From Mycobacterium sp. (GTDB lineage: Bacteria > Actinomycetota > Actinomycetes > Mycobacteriales > Mycobacteriaceae): 43,599 nucleotides of DNA. A program made the translations under genes and the position numbers. Below, in pieces: positions 16,583 to 25,581 of this stretch. Position 1 is the stretch's first letter, and every line of letters starts with the position of its first letter. The notes beneath the pieces are model-generated. The model was not told the DNA's origin, searched no databases, and saw only the letters and a list, made by a program, of their open reading frames with translations. The DNA is taken from contig JAGQTQ010000026.1 of the NCBI GenBank assembly GCA_020438905.1, positions 1 to 43,599 on the forward strand. Reading direction: 5' to 3'.

Positions 16583-17221
16583 ATGCATGAGCCGTCCGGC
16601 GAGGCCCGCGCCGCCTGGGAAGAGCACTACGGGGCAAAGCCCCGGGTCTGGAGCGGTCGGGTGAACGCCCGGCTGGCCGAAATCGGCCCGCAGATCGCCG
16701 GCTCCCGGGCCCTCGACCTGGGCTGCGGCGAGGGCGCCGACGCGATCTGGCTGGCCGAACACGACTGGACGGTGGTCGCCGTCGACATCTCCGAGACCGC
16801 GCTGGGGCGGGCCCGGGAGGCGGCGCATGCGCGCGGCGTGGCCGATCGCATCGACTTCCGGCAGCTCGACCTCACCGACAGTCTTCCCGAGGGCCCCTTC
16901 GATCTGGTCTCGGCACAGTTCCTGCACAGCACCGTAGAAATGGACCGCCCGGCGATCCTGCGTCGGGCCGCCCACACGCTGGCGCCGGGAGGCACACTGC
17001 TGATCGTCGACCACGCCGCCGCCCCGCCGTGGGCGTCGAAGATGCACCACCACCCGTTCCCGAGCGCGCAGGCCGTCGTCGCGGGCCTGGACCTCGACGA
17101 GCGCGAGTGGGAGCGGGTCCGCGTGGAATGCGCCGAACGGGCCGCCCGCGGGCCCGACGGCGAAGAGGTCACCCTCGTCGACAACGTGATCGTGCTGCGC
17201 AGGACTGCCGCCGCCGGGTAG
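16583..17221 (+). CDS. class I SAM-dependent methyltransferase
   Basis: This 212-residue Rossmann-type methyltransferase has motif I ALDLGCGEGADAIWLA (SAM binding, about 35-50), an acidic residue ending the next strand (VVAVDIS), and post-motifs around FDLVSAQFLHS. It resembles the UbiE/tellurite-resistance (TehB-like) group in layout, but the substrate is unknown. The ATG at 16583 has a GGAG ribosome binding site 6-7 nt upstream. It is the last gene of the cobC-NIF3 operon and is followed by a hairpin terminator before rnpB. Confidence 0.87.
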   Translation: MHEPSGEARAAWEEHYGAKPRVWSGRVNARLAEIGPQIAGSRALDLGCGEGADAIWLAEHDWTVVAVDISETALGRAREAAHARGVADRIDFRQLDLTDSLPEGPFDLVSAQFLHSTVEMDRPAILRRAAHTLAPGGTLLIVDHAAAPPWASKMHHHPFPSAQAVVAGLDLDEREWERVRVECAERAARGPDGEEVTLVDNVIVLRRTAAAG

Positions 17222-17225
17222 CAAC

Positions 17226-17248
17226 GGGCGATGTCGGGAAGATCGCCC
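17226..17248 (+). terminator. hairpin terminator after the methyltransferase
   Basis: GGGCGAT (17226-17232) pairs perfectly with ATCGCCC (17242-17248) across a 9-nt loop, 4 nt after the stop codon. It separates the protein operon from rnpB. Confidence 0.6.
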
Positions 17249-17284
17249 GGGGACCCGCTGTCGCGGAAGACCGCCGGGAGGCAG

Positions 17285-17290
17285 TACGTT
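17285..17290 (+). promoter_or_regulatory. -10 box of rnpB
   Basis: TACGTT (TANNNT form) ends 6 nt before the first base of the rnpB terminal helix, so it is well placed to start the RNA at about 17297. Confidence 0.5.
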
Positions 17291-17296
17291 GAACCT

Positions 17297-17691
<395 letters not shown>

Positions 17692-19182
17692 CTACTCGGA
17701 TTCGCGCACGCTGCGCCGCAGCGCCGCCAGCGCGCCGCCGAGTCTCTTGCGGCATCGTCGGCCGAGGTCGGCTTCCCGGGCGAAGAGCACGCCGTAGGTG
17801 AAGGTGTCCTCGCCGGCGGCGTGCGCCTCGCCCGCCTCCTCCAGCAGGTGATCGCGACTGACCACGCTGTCCTGATGTTCACCGAGCAGGCCCTGGATGG
17901 CCTTGGCCCGTTCGGCCACCGCCGATTCGCCGGTGGCGGCAGCCACGTAGCGAAGCCGCTTGGCGGCCTTGCGTACCTGGTGCAGGGCCTCGTCGCGGGC
18001 ATGGCCCTCGGCGGCGTCGGCGGCCTTGACCCGCTTCCGCAGGCGGCGGTATCCGGAGGCGATGTCGGCCTGAGGGTGCCGATCCTCGCGGGGTGGGGGA
18101 GGAGCGAGCACGACGGCGTCGAGGGCGTCGAGCAGGCGAAAGTAGCGCGGTGAGCGCATCGCCGTCAGCGACCTGCCCAGACCGGCGCGGTAGCCGCGCA
18201 GTGCACCATCGACCAGACGCTCCCGCACCGGTCCGCGGACCAGTTCCGGCGCCAGCGCGTCCAACGCGTCGCGATAGCGGTCGGCGAGTACCTCGGCATC
18301 CCGGGCGCCGCCCAGCACCGTGGCCAGTTCCCGCAGTTCGCTCAGGATCGCCGCGTCGTCGGTGATGCCGAAATTGCCCTCCGAGGCCTGCAGCAGGCTG
18401 CGGATCCGGCGGATCGTCACCCGCATCTGGTGTACCGCGTCATCGGCGTCGGCCCGGACCGCGCGGTCGCACTCCCGCAGTTTGGCGATCTGCCGGGCCA
18501 CCGCGCGGTGAACGGGGTCCGAGGGCGGTTCCGGCCGTCTCGGTGCGGCCGCCCCGAGCGCCTTCGCCAGTTTCGACCCGTGCCCCGCCGGTCGGGCGCC
18601 CGCGTCGTGCAACCGGCCGGTCAGGCGGGAGAGCACCTCGGCGGAACCCTTGCCCCCGGGGTCGGCCAGCTCGAGTTCCCATTCCCGCCAGTGGATCTCG
18701 GCGGCCGCGCTGCCGTCGGCGGGGTTTATCCGGCGGGCGAGGACTCGGTCGTCGCAGAACTCGGCCACCGGAACGCCGTCGTCGCCGTACAGCAGGGTGG
18801 GCTCGCGGGTGGTCGCCAGATGTGCCACCGGTACCAGGAGTCGGTCGCGCACGATCGCCCGGACCACGTCGAGCAGCGCCTCGGGCACCGCCCCGTCGTC
18901 AGGACCGAGCGGAGCGTGGATCTCGGTGCGCGCCTGCCCGGCGGGCAGTTTGAGGTGCCAGCCGGCGTCGGTTCCGCCGGTGCGGCGCCGCAGCGTCACC
19001 CAGTCGGCGGCAAGGTCGTAACCGGCGGTGTCGAAATAAGTGGCGTGCAGATGCTGGGTCGGGAGCGACTCGGCCCGACTCACCCCGGACAACCCCGCAA
19101 AGGAGGGGGAGCCGACGCTGTCGTCGACGTCGAACTTCGTCTCCATCTCGACGTGCTGCGGCACCCCCGGGGACTTCGGCAT
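17692..19182 (-). CDS. CYTH-CHAD domain protein (Rv2226 orthologue)
   Basis: This protein has 496 residues from ATG 19182. The N-terminal CYTH domain (about 1-195) shows the E-x-E-x-K signature in VEMETKFDV and a later basic strand; CYTH enzymes bind triphosphates in a tunnel. The C-terminal CHAD domain (about 215-490) carries the conserved His-x-x-R helices (AVHQMRVTIRRIRS and ALHQVRKAAKRLRY) that bind polyphosphate. A role in polyphosphate handling is inferred. The frame is open further upstream, but ATG 19182 matches the family start. Its stop codon abuts the 3' end of rnpB with no gap. Confidence 0.9.
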   Translation of the reverse strand: MPKSPGVPQHVEMETKFDVDDSVGSPSFAGLSGVSRAESLPTQHLHATYFDTAGYDLAADWVTLRRRTGGTDAGWHLKLPAGQARTEIHAPLGPDDGAVPEALLDVVRAIVRDRLLVPVAHLATTREPTLLYGDDGVPVAEFCDDRVLARRINPADGSAAAEIHWREWELELADPGGKGSAEVLSRLTGRLHDAGARPAGHGSKLAKALGAAAPRRPEPPSDPVHRAVARQIAKLRECDRAVRADADDAVHQMRVTIRRIRSLLQASEGNFGITDDAAILSELRELATVLGGARDAEVLADRYRDALDALAPELVRGPVRERLVDGALRGYRAGLGRSLTAMRSPRYFRLLDALDAVVLAPPPPREDRHPQADIASGYRRLRKRVKAADAAEGHARDEALHQVRKAAKRLRYVAAATGESAVAERAKAIQGLLGEHQDSVVSRDHLLEEAGEAHAAGEDTFTYGVLFAREADLGRRCRKRLGGALAALRRSVRESE

Positions 19183-19231
19183 GGGCCACAGCGTCGCACA
19201 CGGAGGTGAACGAGCGGGGATGAAAATCGGG

Positions 19232-20083
19232 CTAGAAGCTGTGTTCCTCGGCTGGGAAGGCGCCGCTGGCCACCTCGTCGGCGTACTGGACCGCTGCGCG
19301 GCGCAGTTCGGCCCCGACCTCGCCGAACCGCTTGACGAACTTAGCGGTCCGACCGGTGGTGAGCCCGGCCATGTCATGCCACACCAGAACCTGGGCGTCG
19401 CAGCTGGGCCCCGCTCCGATGCCGATTGTCGGAATGGTGAGCTTGCCGGTGATCTGGGTGGCCAACTCGGCGGGAACCATCTCCATCACCACGGCGAACG
19501 CGCCGGCCTCCTGCACGGCGATCGCGTCGGCGACGGTTTGTTCGGCGGCGTCACCGCGGCCCTGCACCCGGAACCCGCCGAGGCCGTTGACGCTCTGCGG
19601 GGTGAATCCGATGTGGGCCATCACCGGGATTCCGGCGGCTGTCAGGGCCGCGATCTGCTCGGCGACTCGCTCGCCGCCCTCCAGCTTGACCGCGTGCGCC
19701 CCGGCCTCCTTGAGGAATCGGGTTGCGGTGGCCAGGGCCGCGGCCGGACCGGCCTCGTAGCTGCCGAAGGGCAGGTCGGCCACCACCAGCGCATGCTCGG
19801 CGCCGCGCACGACCCCGCGCACCAGCGGGATGAGTTCGTCCACCGTGACCGGAACGGTGGTGTCGTAGCCGTAGACGACGTTGGCCGCGGAATCGCCGAC
19901 CAGCAGCACCGGGATTCCGGCGTCGTCGAACAGCCGGGCGGTGGAGAAGTCGTAGGCGGTGAGCATGGCCCACTTGTGGCCCTCGGACTTCATCCGCTGC
20001 AGGTGATGGGTGCGGATCCTGGTGCGGGTGGTGGTTGGTGGAGTGGTTGATGAAGTGCCGCCGTAGAGCGTCTGCTCTGACAT
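19232..20083 (-). CDS. panB: 3-methyl-2-oxobutanoate hydroxymethyltransferase PanB
   Basis: This 283-residue TIM-barrel enzyme makes ketopantoate from ketoisovalerate and methylene-tetrahydrofolate, the first step to pantothenate and CoA. Conserved marks are [34 protein letters not shown] (Mg-binding Asp), VKLEGG, and [10 protein letters not shown]. The first 20 or so residues are Thr-rich and poorly conserved. It is upstream of CYTH-CHAD on the minus strand and divergent from the acyltransferase at 20237. Confidence 0.96.
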   Translation of the reverse strand: MSEQTLYGGTSSTTPPTTTRTRIRTHHLQRMKSEGHKWAMLTAYDFSTARLFDDAGIPVLLVGDSAANVVYGYDTTVPVTVDELIPLVRGVVRGAEHALVVADLPFGSYEAGPAAALATATRFLKEAGAHAVKLEGGERVAEQIAALTAAGIPVMAHIGFTPQSVNGLGGFRVQGRGDAAEQTVADAIAVQEAGAFAVVMEMVPAELATQITGKLTIPTIGIGAGPSCDAQVLVWHDMAGLTTGRTAKFVKRFGEVGAELRRAAVQYADEVASGAFPAEEHSF

Positions 20084-20236
20084 GGTCGTCCCCAGTGATC
20101 GTCGGGCCGATCCTCGAGGCCCAACCGGGTCCCCGGGTTCGCGTGACCCCTTCAGTCTGCCACCGCGGCGCGGGCGGGGGAACGAGCCTCCGCGTGCGGT
20201 TCCTCACAGTCCGGTGCGAGGCCTAGCATCGCAGGC

Positions 20237-21649
20237 ATGCAGCGCCTGCAGCGGCTCAGCGGTCTCGACGCCAGCTTTCTCTACCTGGAAACCTCGACCC
20301 AGCCCCTGCACGTGTGCTCGGTGCTGGAACTGGACGCCTCGACCATCCCGGGCGGCTACCGCTTCGACGCGCTGCGCGATGCGCTGGCCGCCCGGGTTGC
20401 GGCGATCCCCGCCTTCCGGGAGAAGCTGGCCAACACGGTTCTCAACCTCGACCATCCGGTCTGGGCCGAGGACCCGGAGTTCGACGTGGACCGCCATCTG
20501 CATCGCGTCGGTCTGCCGGCTCCCGGCGGGCGGTTGGAGCTCGCCGAGATCTGCGGGCACCTGGCGTCGTTGCCGCTGGACCGCCGACGTCCGCTCTGGG
20601 AGATGTGGGTCATCGAGGGACTGGGCGGAACCGACGCCCGCAAGGGCGGCCGGCTGGCGGTGCTGACCAAGGTGCATCACGCCGCCGTCGACGGGGTCAC
20701 CGGGGCCAACCTGTTGTCGCAGCTGTGCACCGTCGAAGCCGACGCCCCGCCGCCGGAGGAGGTCGCGGCCAGTGCCGGGGCCGATCCGTTGCGGATCGCC
20801 CTCGGCGGTTTGGTCCGTTTCGCCGCCAGACCGGTCGACCTGGCGACCAGCGTGCTGCCCGCCACGGTGTCCACGGTGGTCGAGACGGTCCGCCGGGTGG
20901 CCGGGGGGCGGACCATGGCCAATCCGTTCGCAGCGCCGCAGACTCCGTTCAACGCCCGCATCACCGCGCACCGCAATGTGGCCTTCGCCCAACTCGACCT
21001 CGGCGACGTCAAGAAGGTCAAGGACCACTTCGGGGTGAAGGTCAACGATGTGGTGATGGCTCTGGTTTCCGGGGTGTTGCGCAGGTACCTGCTCGACCGC
21101 GGTGAACTGCCGGCGGCCTCGCTGGTGGCGATGGTCCCGGTGTCGGTGCATGACCGTTCGCAACGTCCGGGCCGCAACCAGGTCTCCGGGATGTTCGCCA
21201 CCCTGCAGACCGGGATCGCCGACCCGGTCGAACGGCTGTCGGCGATCGCGGCGGCCAATGACATCGCCAAGGAACACAGCTCGGCCATCGGTGCGACCCT
21301 GCTGCAGGACTGGAGCCAGTTCGCCGGCCCGGCGGTGTTCGGGGTGGCGATGCGGGTGTACGCGCGCAGCAGCCTGACCGAGTCGCGGCCGGTGCACAAC
21401 CTGGTGGTCTCCAATGTGCCAGGACCGCAGATCCCGCTGTACTTCCTGGGCGCCGAGGTCGGTGCGATGTATCCGCTCGGGCCGATCTTCCACGGCGCGG
21501 GCCTGAACATCACGGTGATGTCGCTGAACGGCTGCCTCAACGTCGGCCTGATCTCCTGCCCGGAGCTGGTACCCGATCTGTGGGACATGGCCGACGGCTT
21601 CCCCGCCGGTATGGACGAACTTCTGGCGGCCACCGGCGCCGCGCGTTGA
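20237..21649 (+). CDS. wax ester synthase / diacylglycerol acyltransferase (WS/DGAT)
   Basis: This 470-residue enzyme uses acyl-CoA to acylate diacylglycerol or fatty alcohols in storage lipid synthesis. The active-site motif HHAAVDG is at 147-153; the C-terminal WS/DGAT region has the NLVVSNVPGPQ segment and PLGPIFHGAGLN. It starts with the family's MQRLSGLDASFLYLE-type N-terminus. In M. tuberculosis no such gene stands between panB and hip1, so this is an insertion or a loss elsewhere. A TAGCAT box lies just upstream of the ATG. Specificity cannot be told from sequence. Confidence 0.93.
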   Translation: MQRLQRLSGLDASFLYLETSTQPLHVCSVLELDASTIPGGYRFDALRDALAARVAAIPAFREKLANTVLNLDHPVWAEDPEFDVDRHLHRVGLPAPGGRLELAEICGHLASLPLDRRRPLWEMWVIEGLGGTDARKGGRLAVLTKVHHAAVDGVTGANLLSQLCTVEADAPPPEEVAASAGADPLRIALGGLVRFAARPVDLATSVLPATVSTVVETVRRVAGGRTMANPFAAPQTPFNARITAHRNVAFAQLDLGDVKKVKDHFGVKVNDVVMALVSGVLRRYLLDRGELPAASLVAMVPVSVHDRSQRPGRNQVSGMFATLQTGIADPVERLSAIAAANDIAKEHSSAIGATLLQDWSQFAGPAVFGVAMRVYARSSLTESRPVHNLVVSNVPGPQIPLYFLGAEVGAMYPLGPIFHGAGLNITVMSLNGCLNVGLISCPELVPDLWDMADGFPAGMDELLAATGAAR

Positions 21650-21697
21650 CAGGCCCGCGGGACCGCGCCACCAGGCAACTTCGCCGAACATGGCAGC

Positions 21698-23254
21698 ATG
21701 TTGGCCATGAGGCTGCATCATCGCCCCCGGTCCGCTCGCACCGCACTGGTGCTACCCGCCGTCGCCGCCCTGTTGGCGACGAGCGCCGGGTGCAGCAGCG
21801 TGGTGGGCGGGCGTGCGGTGCTGGCCGATCCGCAGATCGGTCAGCCGGTGGAATGGGGGCCCTGCCGGCCCGCGGGCGGCGGTGGAGGCGAGGCACTGCC
21901 CATCCCGGCCGGCGCCCAGTGCGGCAAGATCGCCGTCCCGGTGAACTACGACAACCCCGACGGCGCCGGGGCGACGCTGGCGCTGATCCGGTTCCCGGCC
22001 CTCGGCGACAAAATCGGCTCGCTAATCATCAACCCCGGCGGCCCCGGCGAATCCGGTATCGAGGCGGCGGCCAGCCTGCTCGACGGTCTGCCCTCGGAGG
22101 TGCGGGAGCGCTTCGACCTGGTCGGATTCGACCCCCGCGGCGTCGGCTCGTCCACTCCGGCATTGTGGTGCAACTCCGATGCGGACAACGACGAGTTGAG
22201 GGCAGACCCGCAGGTGGACTACAGCCCCAAGGGTGTGGAATACATCGAGACCAAGACCAAGGAGTTCATCGCGCGCTGCGTGGACAAGATGGGTACCGAA
22301 TTCCTGGCCAACGTCGGCACCGCCAGCGTGGTCAAGGACCTCGACGCGCTGCGCGCCGCGGTCGGCGACGAGAAGCTGAACTACCTGGGTTACTCCTACG
22401 GCACCCGGATCGGCGCAGCCTACGCCGAGACCTACCCCGAGAAGGTCCGCGCGATGATCCTCGACGGGGCCGTCGACCCCAACGCCGACCCGATCCAGGC
22501 CGATATCGACCAGGCCGAGGCCTTCCAGGAGGCGTTCAACGACTACGCCGACGACTGCGCCGGAGATCCGGACTGCCCACTGGGCACCGACCCGGCCAAG
22601 TCCGTCGAGGTCTACCGGGACCTGGTGGATCCGCTGGTGGACAATCCGCTGCCGACCAAGGACCCGCGCGGCCTGAGCTACAGCGACGCGATCGTCGGCA
22701 CGATCATGGCGCTGTACTCGCCTAACCTCTGGCGCCACCTGACCCAGGGGCTGACCGAGATGACCGAGGGCCGGGGCGACACCATGCTGGCACTGGCCGA
22801 CATGTACATGCGCCGGGACCGGCAGGGCCACTACACCAACGCCACCGACGCGCGCGTCGCGGTCAACTGCGTCGACCAGCCCGCGGTCAACGACCGCGAG
22901 AAGGTCATCGAGGAGGACCGCCGCCTGCGGGAGGTTGCGCCGTTCATGAGCTACGGCGAGTTCACCGGTCACGCCCCGATGAGCACCTGTGCGTTCTGGC
23001 CGGTGCCCCCGACCAGCACTCCGCACGTCGCTTCGGCGCCGGGGCTGCCCCCGGTGCTGGTGATCTCCAGCACCGGTGATCCCGCGACGCCGTACCAAGC
23101 CGGCGTGGATCTGGCCAAGCAACTCGGTGGAGCGTTGTTGACGTTCAACGGAACTCAGCACACGGTGGCCTTCCAGGGCGAGCAGTGCGTCGACGACTAC
23201 GTCGCCGCCTATCTGGTGGACCTCGAGCTTCCCGCCGACGGCGCGACCTGCTGA
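21698..23254 (+). CDS. hip1: Hip1/CaeA-type serine protease, lipoprotein
   Basis: This 518-residue alpha/beta-hydrolase is a close match to Rv2224c (Hip1/CaeA), a cell-envelope protease-esterase that cleaves GroEL2 in M. tuberculosis. A lipoprotein leader ends in SAGC (about residue 32). The nucleophile is Ser233 in YLGYSYGTR; the catalytic Asp is in the GDPATPYQ segment and the His in GTQHTV near the C-terminus. NPGGPGESG forms the oxyanion loop. The start may be ATG 21698 or ATG 21707. A paralogue follows directly. Confidence 0.93.
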   Translation: MLAMRLHHRPRSARTALVLPAVAALLATSAGCSSVVGGRAVLADPQIGQPVEWGPCRPAGGGGGEALPIPAGAQCGKIAVPVNYDNPDGAGATLALIRFPALGDKIGSLIINPGGPGESGIEAAASLLDGLPSEVRERFDLVGFDPRGVGSSTPALWCNSDADNDELRADPQVDYSPKGVEYIETKTKEFIARCVDKMGTEFLANVGTASVVKDLDALRAAVGDEKLNYLGYSYGTRIGAAYAETYPEKVRAMILDGAVDPNADPIQADIDQAEAFQEAFNDYADDCAGDPDCPLGTDPAKSVEVYRDLVDPLVDNPLPTKDPRGLSYSDAIVGTIMALYSPNLWRHLTQGLTEMTEGRGDTMLALADMYMRRDRQGHYTNATDARVAVNCVDQPAVNDREKVIEEDRRLREVAPFMSYGEFTGHAPMSTCAFWPVPPTSTPHVASAPGLPPVLVISSTGDPATPYQAGVDLAKQLGGALLTFNGTQHTVAFQGEQCVDDYVAAYLVDLELPADGATC

Positions 23255-23255
23255 G

Positions 23256-23295
23256 CCGCCGCGCTTTTCGATATCCCGCCGCGCTTTTCGATATC
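23256..23295. repeat. 20-bp perfect tandem duplication between the hip1 paralogues
   Basis: CCGCCGCGCTTTTCGATATC at 23256-23275 is repeated exactly at 23276-23295, starting 1 nt after the hip1 stop codon. It fills most of the gap before the next gene. Confidence 0.97.
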
Positions 23296-23342
23296 GAGGT
23301 GTGACCGTTCGGCGCTGCACCGGTGGCCGTCGGCGTGCCACG

Positions 23343-24857
23343 ATGGCGGCCATGAATCGCGCCAGTCGGACCGGCTCGGCCGTGTTCTCCACCCTCCTGT
23401 GCACATTGGCGACGGTGGTGCCGGCCGCCGCGGCCCCGGGTGCCGGGCAGAGCACGGCCACGACGACCTGGGGGAAATGCGACAGCTTCGTCACCGACGC
23501 ATATCTGCCGACCGCCCAGTGCACCACGGTGCCGGTGCCGATCAGCGACACCGATCCCGATGGGCCGCAGGCCCAACTGGCCGTCATCAAGATCCCGGCG
23601 AGCGGTGAGCGGCTAGGGGTGCTGCTGATGAATCCGGGCGGTCCGGGCGCCTCGGCGGTCGACGCGGCGGTGAGCCTGTCCGGAGCGTTGTCGGACAGCC
23701 CGGTCTCCGAGCACTTCGATCTGGTCGGCTTCGATCCGCGCGGGGTGGGCCATTCCACACCGCAACTGCGCTGCCGCACCGACGCCGAGCACGACGAGTG
23801 GCGTCGCGAGCCGATGGTGGACTACAGCCAGGCCGGTGTGGCACAGATCGAGCAGATCAGCCGCACCCTGGCTCAGGGCTGTCTGGACCGGATGGGCAAG
23901 CCTTTCCTGGCCGGACTCGGAACCGCCTCTGCGGCAAAGGATATGGACGCCGTGCGGGAGGCGCTGGGCGAGAAGCAGATCAACTATCTGGGCTTCAGCT
24001 ACGGCACCGAGCTCGGCACCGCTTACGTGAGCAGGTTCCCCGACCGGGTGCGGACCATGGTGCTCGACGGCGCGATCGACCCGAGCGCGGACCCGATGGC
24101 CTCGCTGGTCGATCAGATGGCCGGGTTCCAGGTGGCCTTCGAGGACTACGCCGCCGACTGCGCGAGGTCGCGGGCCTGCCCGCTGGGTACCGACCCGGCG
24201 CAGTTCGTCAACCGCTACCACCAGTTGGTGGACCCGCTGGTCGCCAAACCCGGGCCGACCTCCGACCCGCGCGGTCTGAGCTACTCCGACGCCATCACCG
24301 GGACGGTCAACGCGCTCTACACACCGCAGTACTGGAAGTACCTGACCAGCGGACTGCTCGGCCTGGCGCGCGGCACCGACGCCGGCGATCTGCTGCTGCT
24401 GGCCGACGACTACGAGGGCCGCGACGAGAACGGCCACTACGGCAACGGGCAGGACGCGTTCAACGCGATCCGCTGCGTGGACTCCCCGACCCCCGAGGAC
24501 CCGGCGGTCTGGGTGGGGGTGGACAAGCAGATCCGGCAACGCGCCCCGTTCCTGTCCTACGGACAGTTCACCGGGTTCGCCCCGCGTGATCTGTGCGCCT
24601 TCTGGCCGGTCCCGGCCACCTCGGCGCCGCACGTGGCATCGCCCGCCCCGGCCGGCAGCGTGGTCGTGGTGTCGACCACCCACGACCCGGCCACTCCGTA
24701 CCAGGCCGGCGTCAGCCTCGCCCGCCAATTGCGGGCTCCGCTGATCACCTACGACGCCACCCAGCACACGGCCGTCTTCAACGGCGACTCCTGCCTCGAC
24801 GACGCGGTGGTGCGGTATTTCGTCGACAGGGTGGTACCCGGCGACATGTACTGTTAG
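23343..24857 (+). CDS. secreted Hip1-like serine hydrolase (Rv2223c type)
   Basis: This is a second TAP-like alpha/beta-hydrolase, clearly paralogous to the preceding gene. The nucleophile is Ser219 in YLGFSYGTE, the Asp is in THDPATPYQ and the His in ATQHTA. It has a Sec signal peptide ending near PAAAAPG but no lipobox at the equivalent position, so it is probably secreted or loosely attached. ATG 23343 is chosen over the upstream GTG 23301 because the leader is then of normal length; ATG 23352 is also possible. No clear ribosome binding site is seen. M. tuberculosis has the same pair (Rv2224c-Rv2223c). Confidence 0.9.
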   Translation: MAAMNRASRTGSAVFSTLLCTLATVVPAAAAPGAGQSTATTTWGKCDSFVTDAYLPTAQCTTVPVPISDTDPDGPQAQLAVIKIPASGERLGVLLMNPGGPGASAVDAAVSLSGALSDSPVSEHFDLVGFDPRGVGHSTPQLRCRTDAEHDEWRREPMVDYSQAGVAQIEQISRTLAQGCLDRMGKPFLAGLGTASAAKDMDAVREALGEKQINYLGFSYGTELGTAYVSRFPDRVRTMVLDGAIDPSADPMASLVDQMAGFQVAFEDYAADCARSRACPLGTDPAQFVNRYHQLVDPLVAKPGPTSDPRGLSYSDAITGTVNALYTPQYWKYLTSGLLGLARGTDAGDLLLLADDYEGRDENGHYGNGQDAFNAIRCVDSPTPEDPAVWVGVDKQIRQRAPFLSYGQFTGFAPRDLCAFWPVPATSAPHVASPAPAGSVVVVSTTHDPATPYQAGVSLARQLRAPLITYDATQHTAVFNGDSCLDDAVVRYFVDRVVPGDMYC

Positions 24858-24923
24858 TCGGGTCCGGGTGGTTTGGGGGCGAACTTCGCAACCCGGGTGA
24901 AATCCGGCTCCGGGGAGGCGGCG

Positions 24924-25526
24924 TTGAGGTTGTTTACGAGGGTGCTCTGGGCGGCCCTGCTGCTGTGTGCTGTCGCGATCTCCCCGGTGCCGACCGCGGT
25001 CGGCGAGCCGGCCGACTCCGGCAGTTGCAACCCACAAGGGGAACCCAACTGGTGTGTGGGCCAGCCCCCGTCGGTGTGGCCGGTGGCGGAGGGCAACTAC
25101 ACCAGTCCCACCGAGCCCGGCTGGGTGTTCTTCATTCCTCGCGGATTCGAGGGTCATGGATGCGGCATCGCTCCCGACGGAACGGTGGGCTGCGACGCCG
25201 TGCCGGCGCGTGGGCCCGACGGCACACCGGTGCAGGCCGGCCAGCCCGGACCCCCGGGCTCCTACAGCTGCAACGGTGGAAACTGCCCTCTGCCGCCGCC
25301 GGGTGCGACTCAGATCGTCGTCAGCCCCCAGCGGCCCGCGCGCTACGTCCAATCCGATGTCGAGACCTTCACCCGCGCCGTCGATGTCCTGGATCAGGGG
25401 TACCGACTAGTCAACGGTGACGCGTGGTGCAGTGTGGGGTATCAGGGAACGGTGAGTTGCACCGCCGGTGACAACGGTTTCACCCTCTCGGCGCTCGGGG
25501 TCTTCTTCGACAAACCCCTTCCGTGA
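24924..25526 (+). CDS. secreted cysteine-containing protein of unknown function
   Basis: TTG 24924 is preferred as start because it has a strong GGGGAGG ribosome binding site 5 nt upstream; the open frame extends to 24873. It gives a 200-residue protein with a signal peptide (hydrophobic VLWAALLLCAVAIS) and a mature part with about eight cysteines, probably disulfide-bonded, and a Pro/Gly-rich middle. No catalytic motif is recognised. The protein resembles a group of small exported mycobacterial proteins of unknown role. It lies between the Hip1 pair and glnA2. Confidence 0.75.
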   Translation: MRLFTRVLWAALLLCAVAISPVPTAVGEPADSGSCNPQGEPNWCVGQPPSVWPVAEGNYTSPTEPGWVFFIPRGFEGHGCGIAPDGTVGCDAVPARGPDGTPVQAGQPGPPGSYSCNGGNCPLPPPGATQIVVSPQRPARYVQSDVETFTRAVDVLDQGYRLVNGDAWCSVGYQGTVSCTAGDNGFTLSALGVFFDKPLP

Positions 25527-25543
25527 TCCCCGATCCACTCCCG

Positions 25544-25575
25544 GTAACACGGAGTTAACAGCCGCTGCCTAGGCT
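25544..25575 (+). promoter_or_regulatory. glnA2 promoter region: -10 box and a possible GlnR half-site pair
   Basis: TAGGCT (25570-25575) ends 6 nt before the glnA2 ATG and could give a leaderless mRNA. Upstream, GTAAC (25544-25548) and TTAAC (25555-25559) are separated by 6 nt, the 11-bp period used by GlnR. The pair is an imperfect match, so the GlnR reading is tentative. Confidence 0.4.
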
Positions 25576-25581
25576 CGCCTC

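Noticed and set aside
20120..20150. Hairpin-like sequence upstream of panB (AACCGGG...CCCGGGTT)
   Set aside because: The arms do not pair cleanly and no family feature supports a riboswitch or terminator there.
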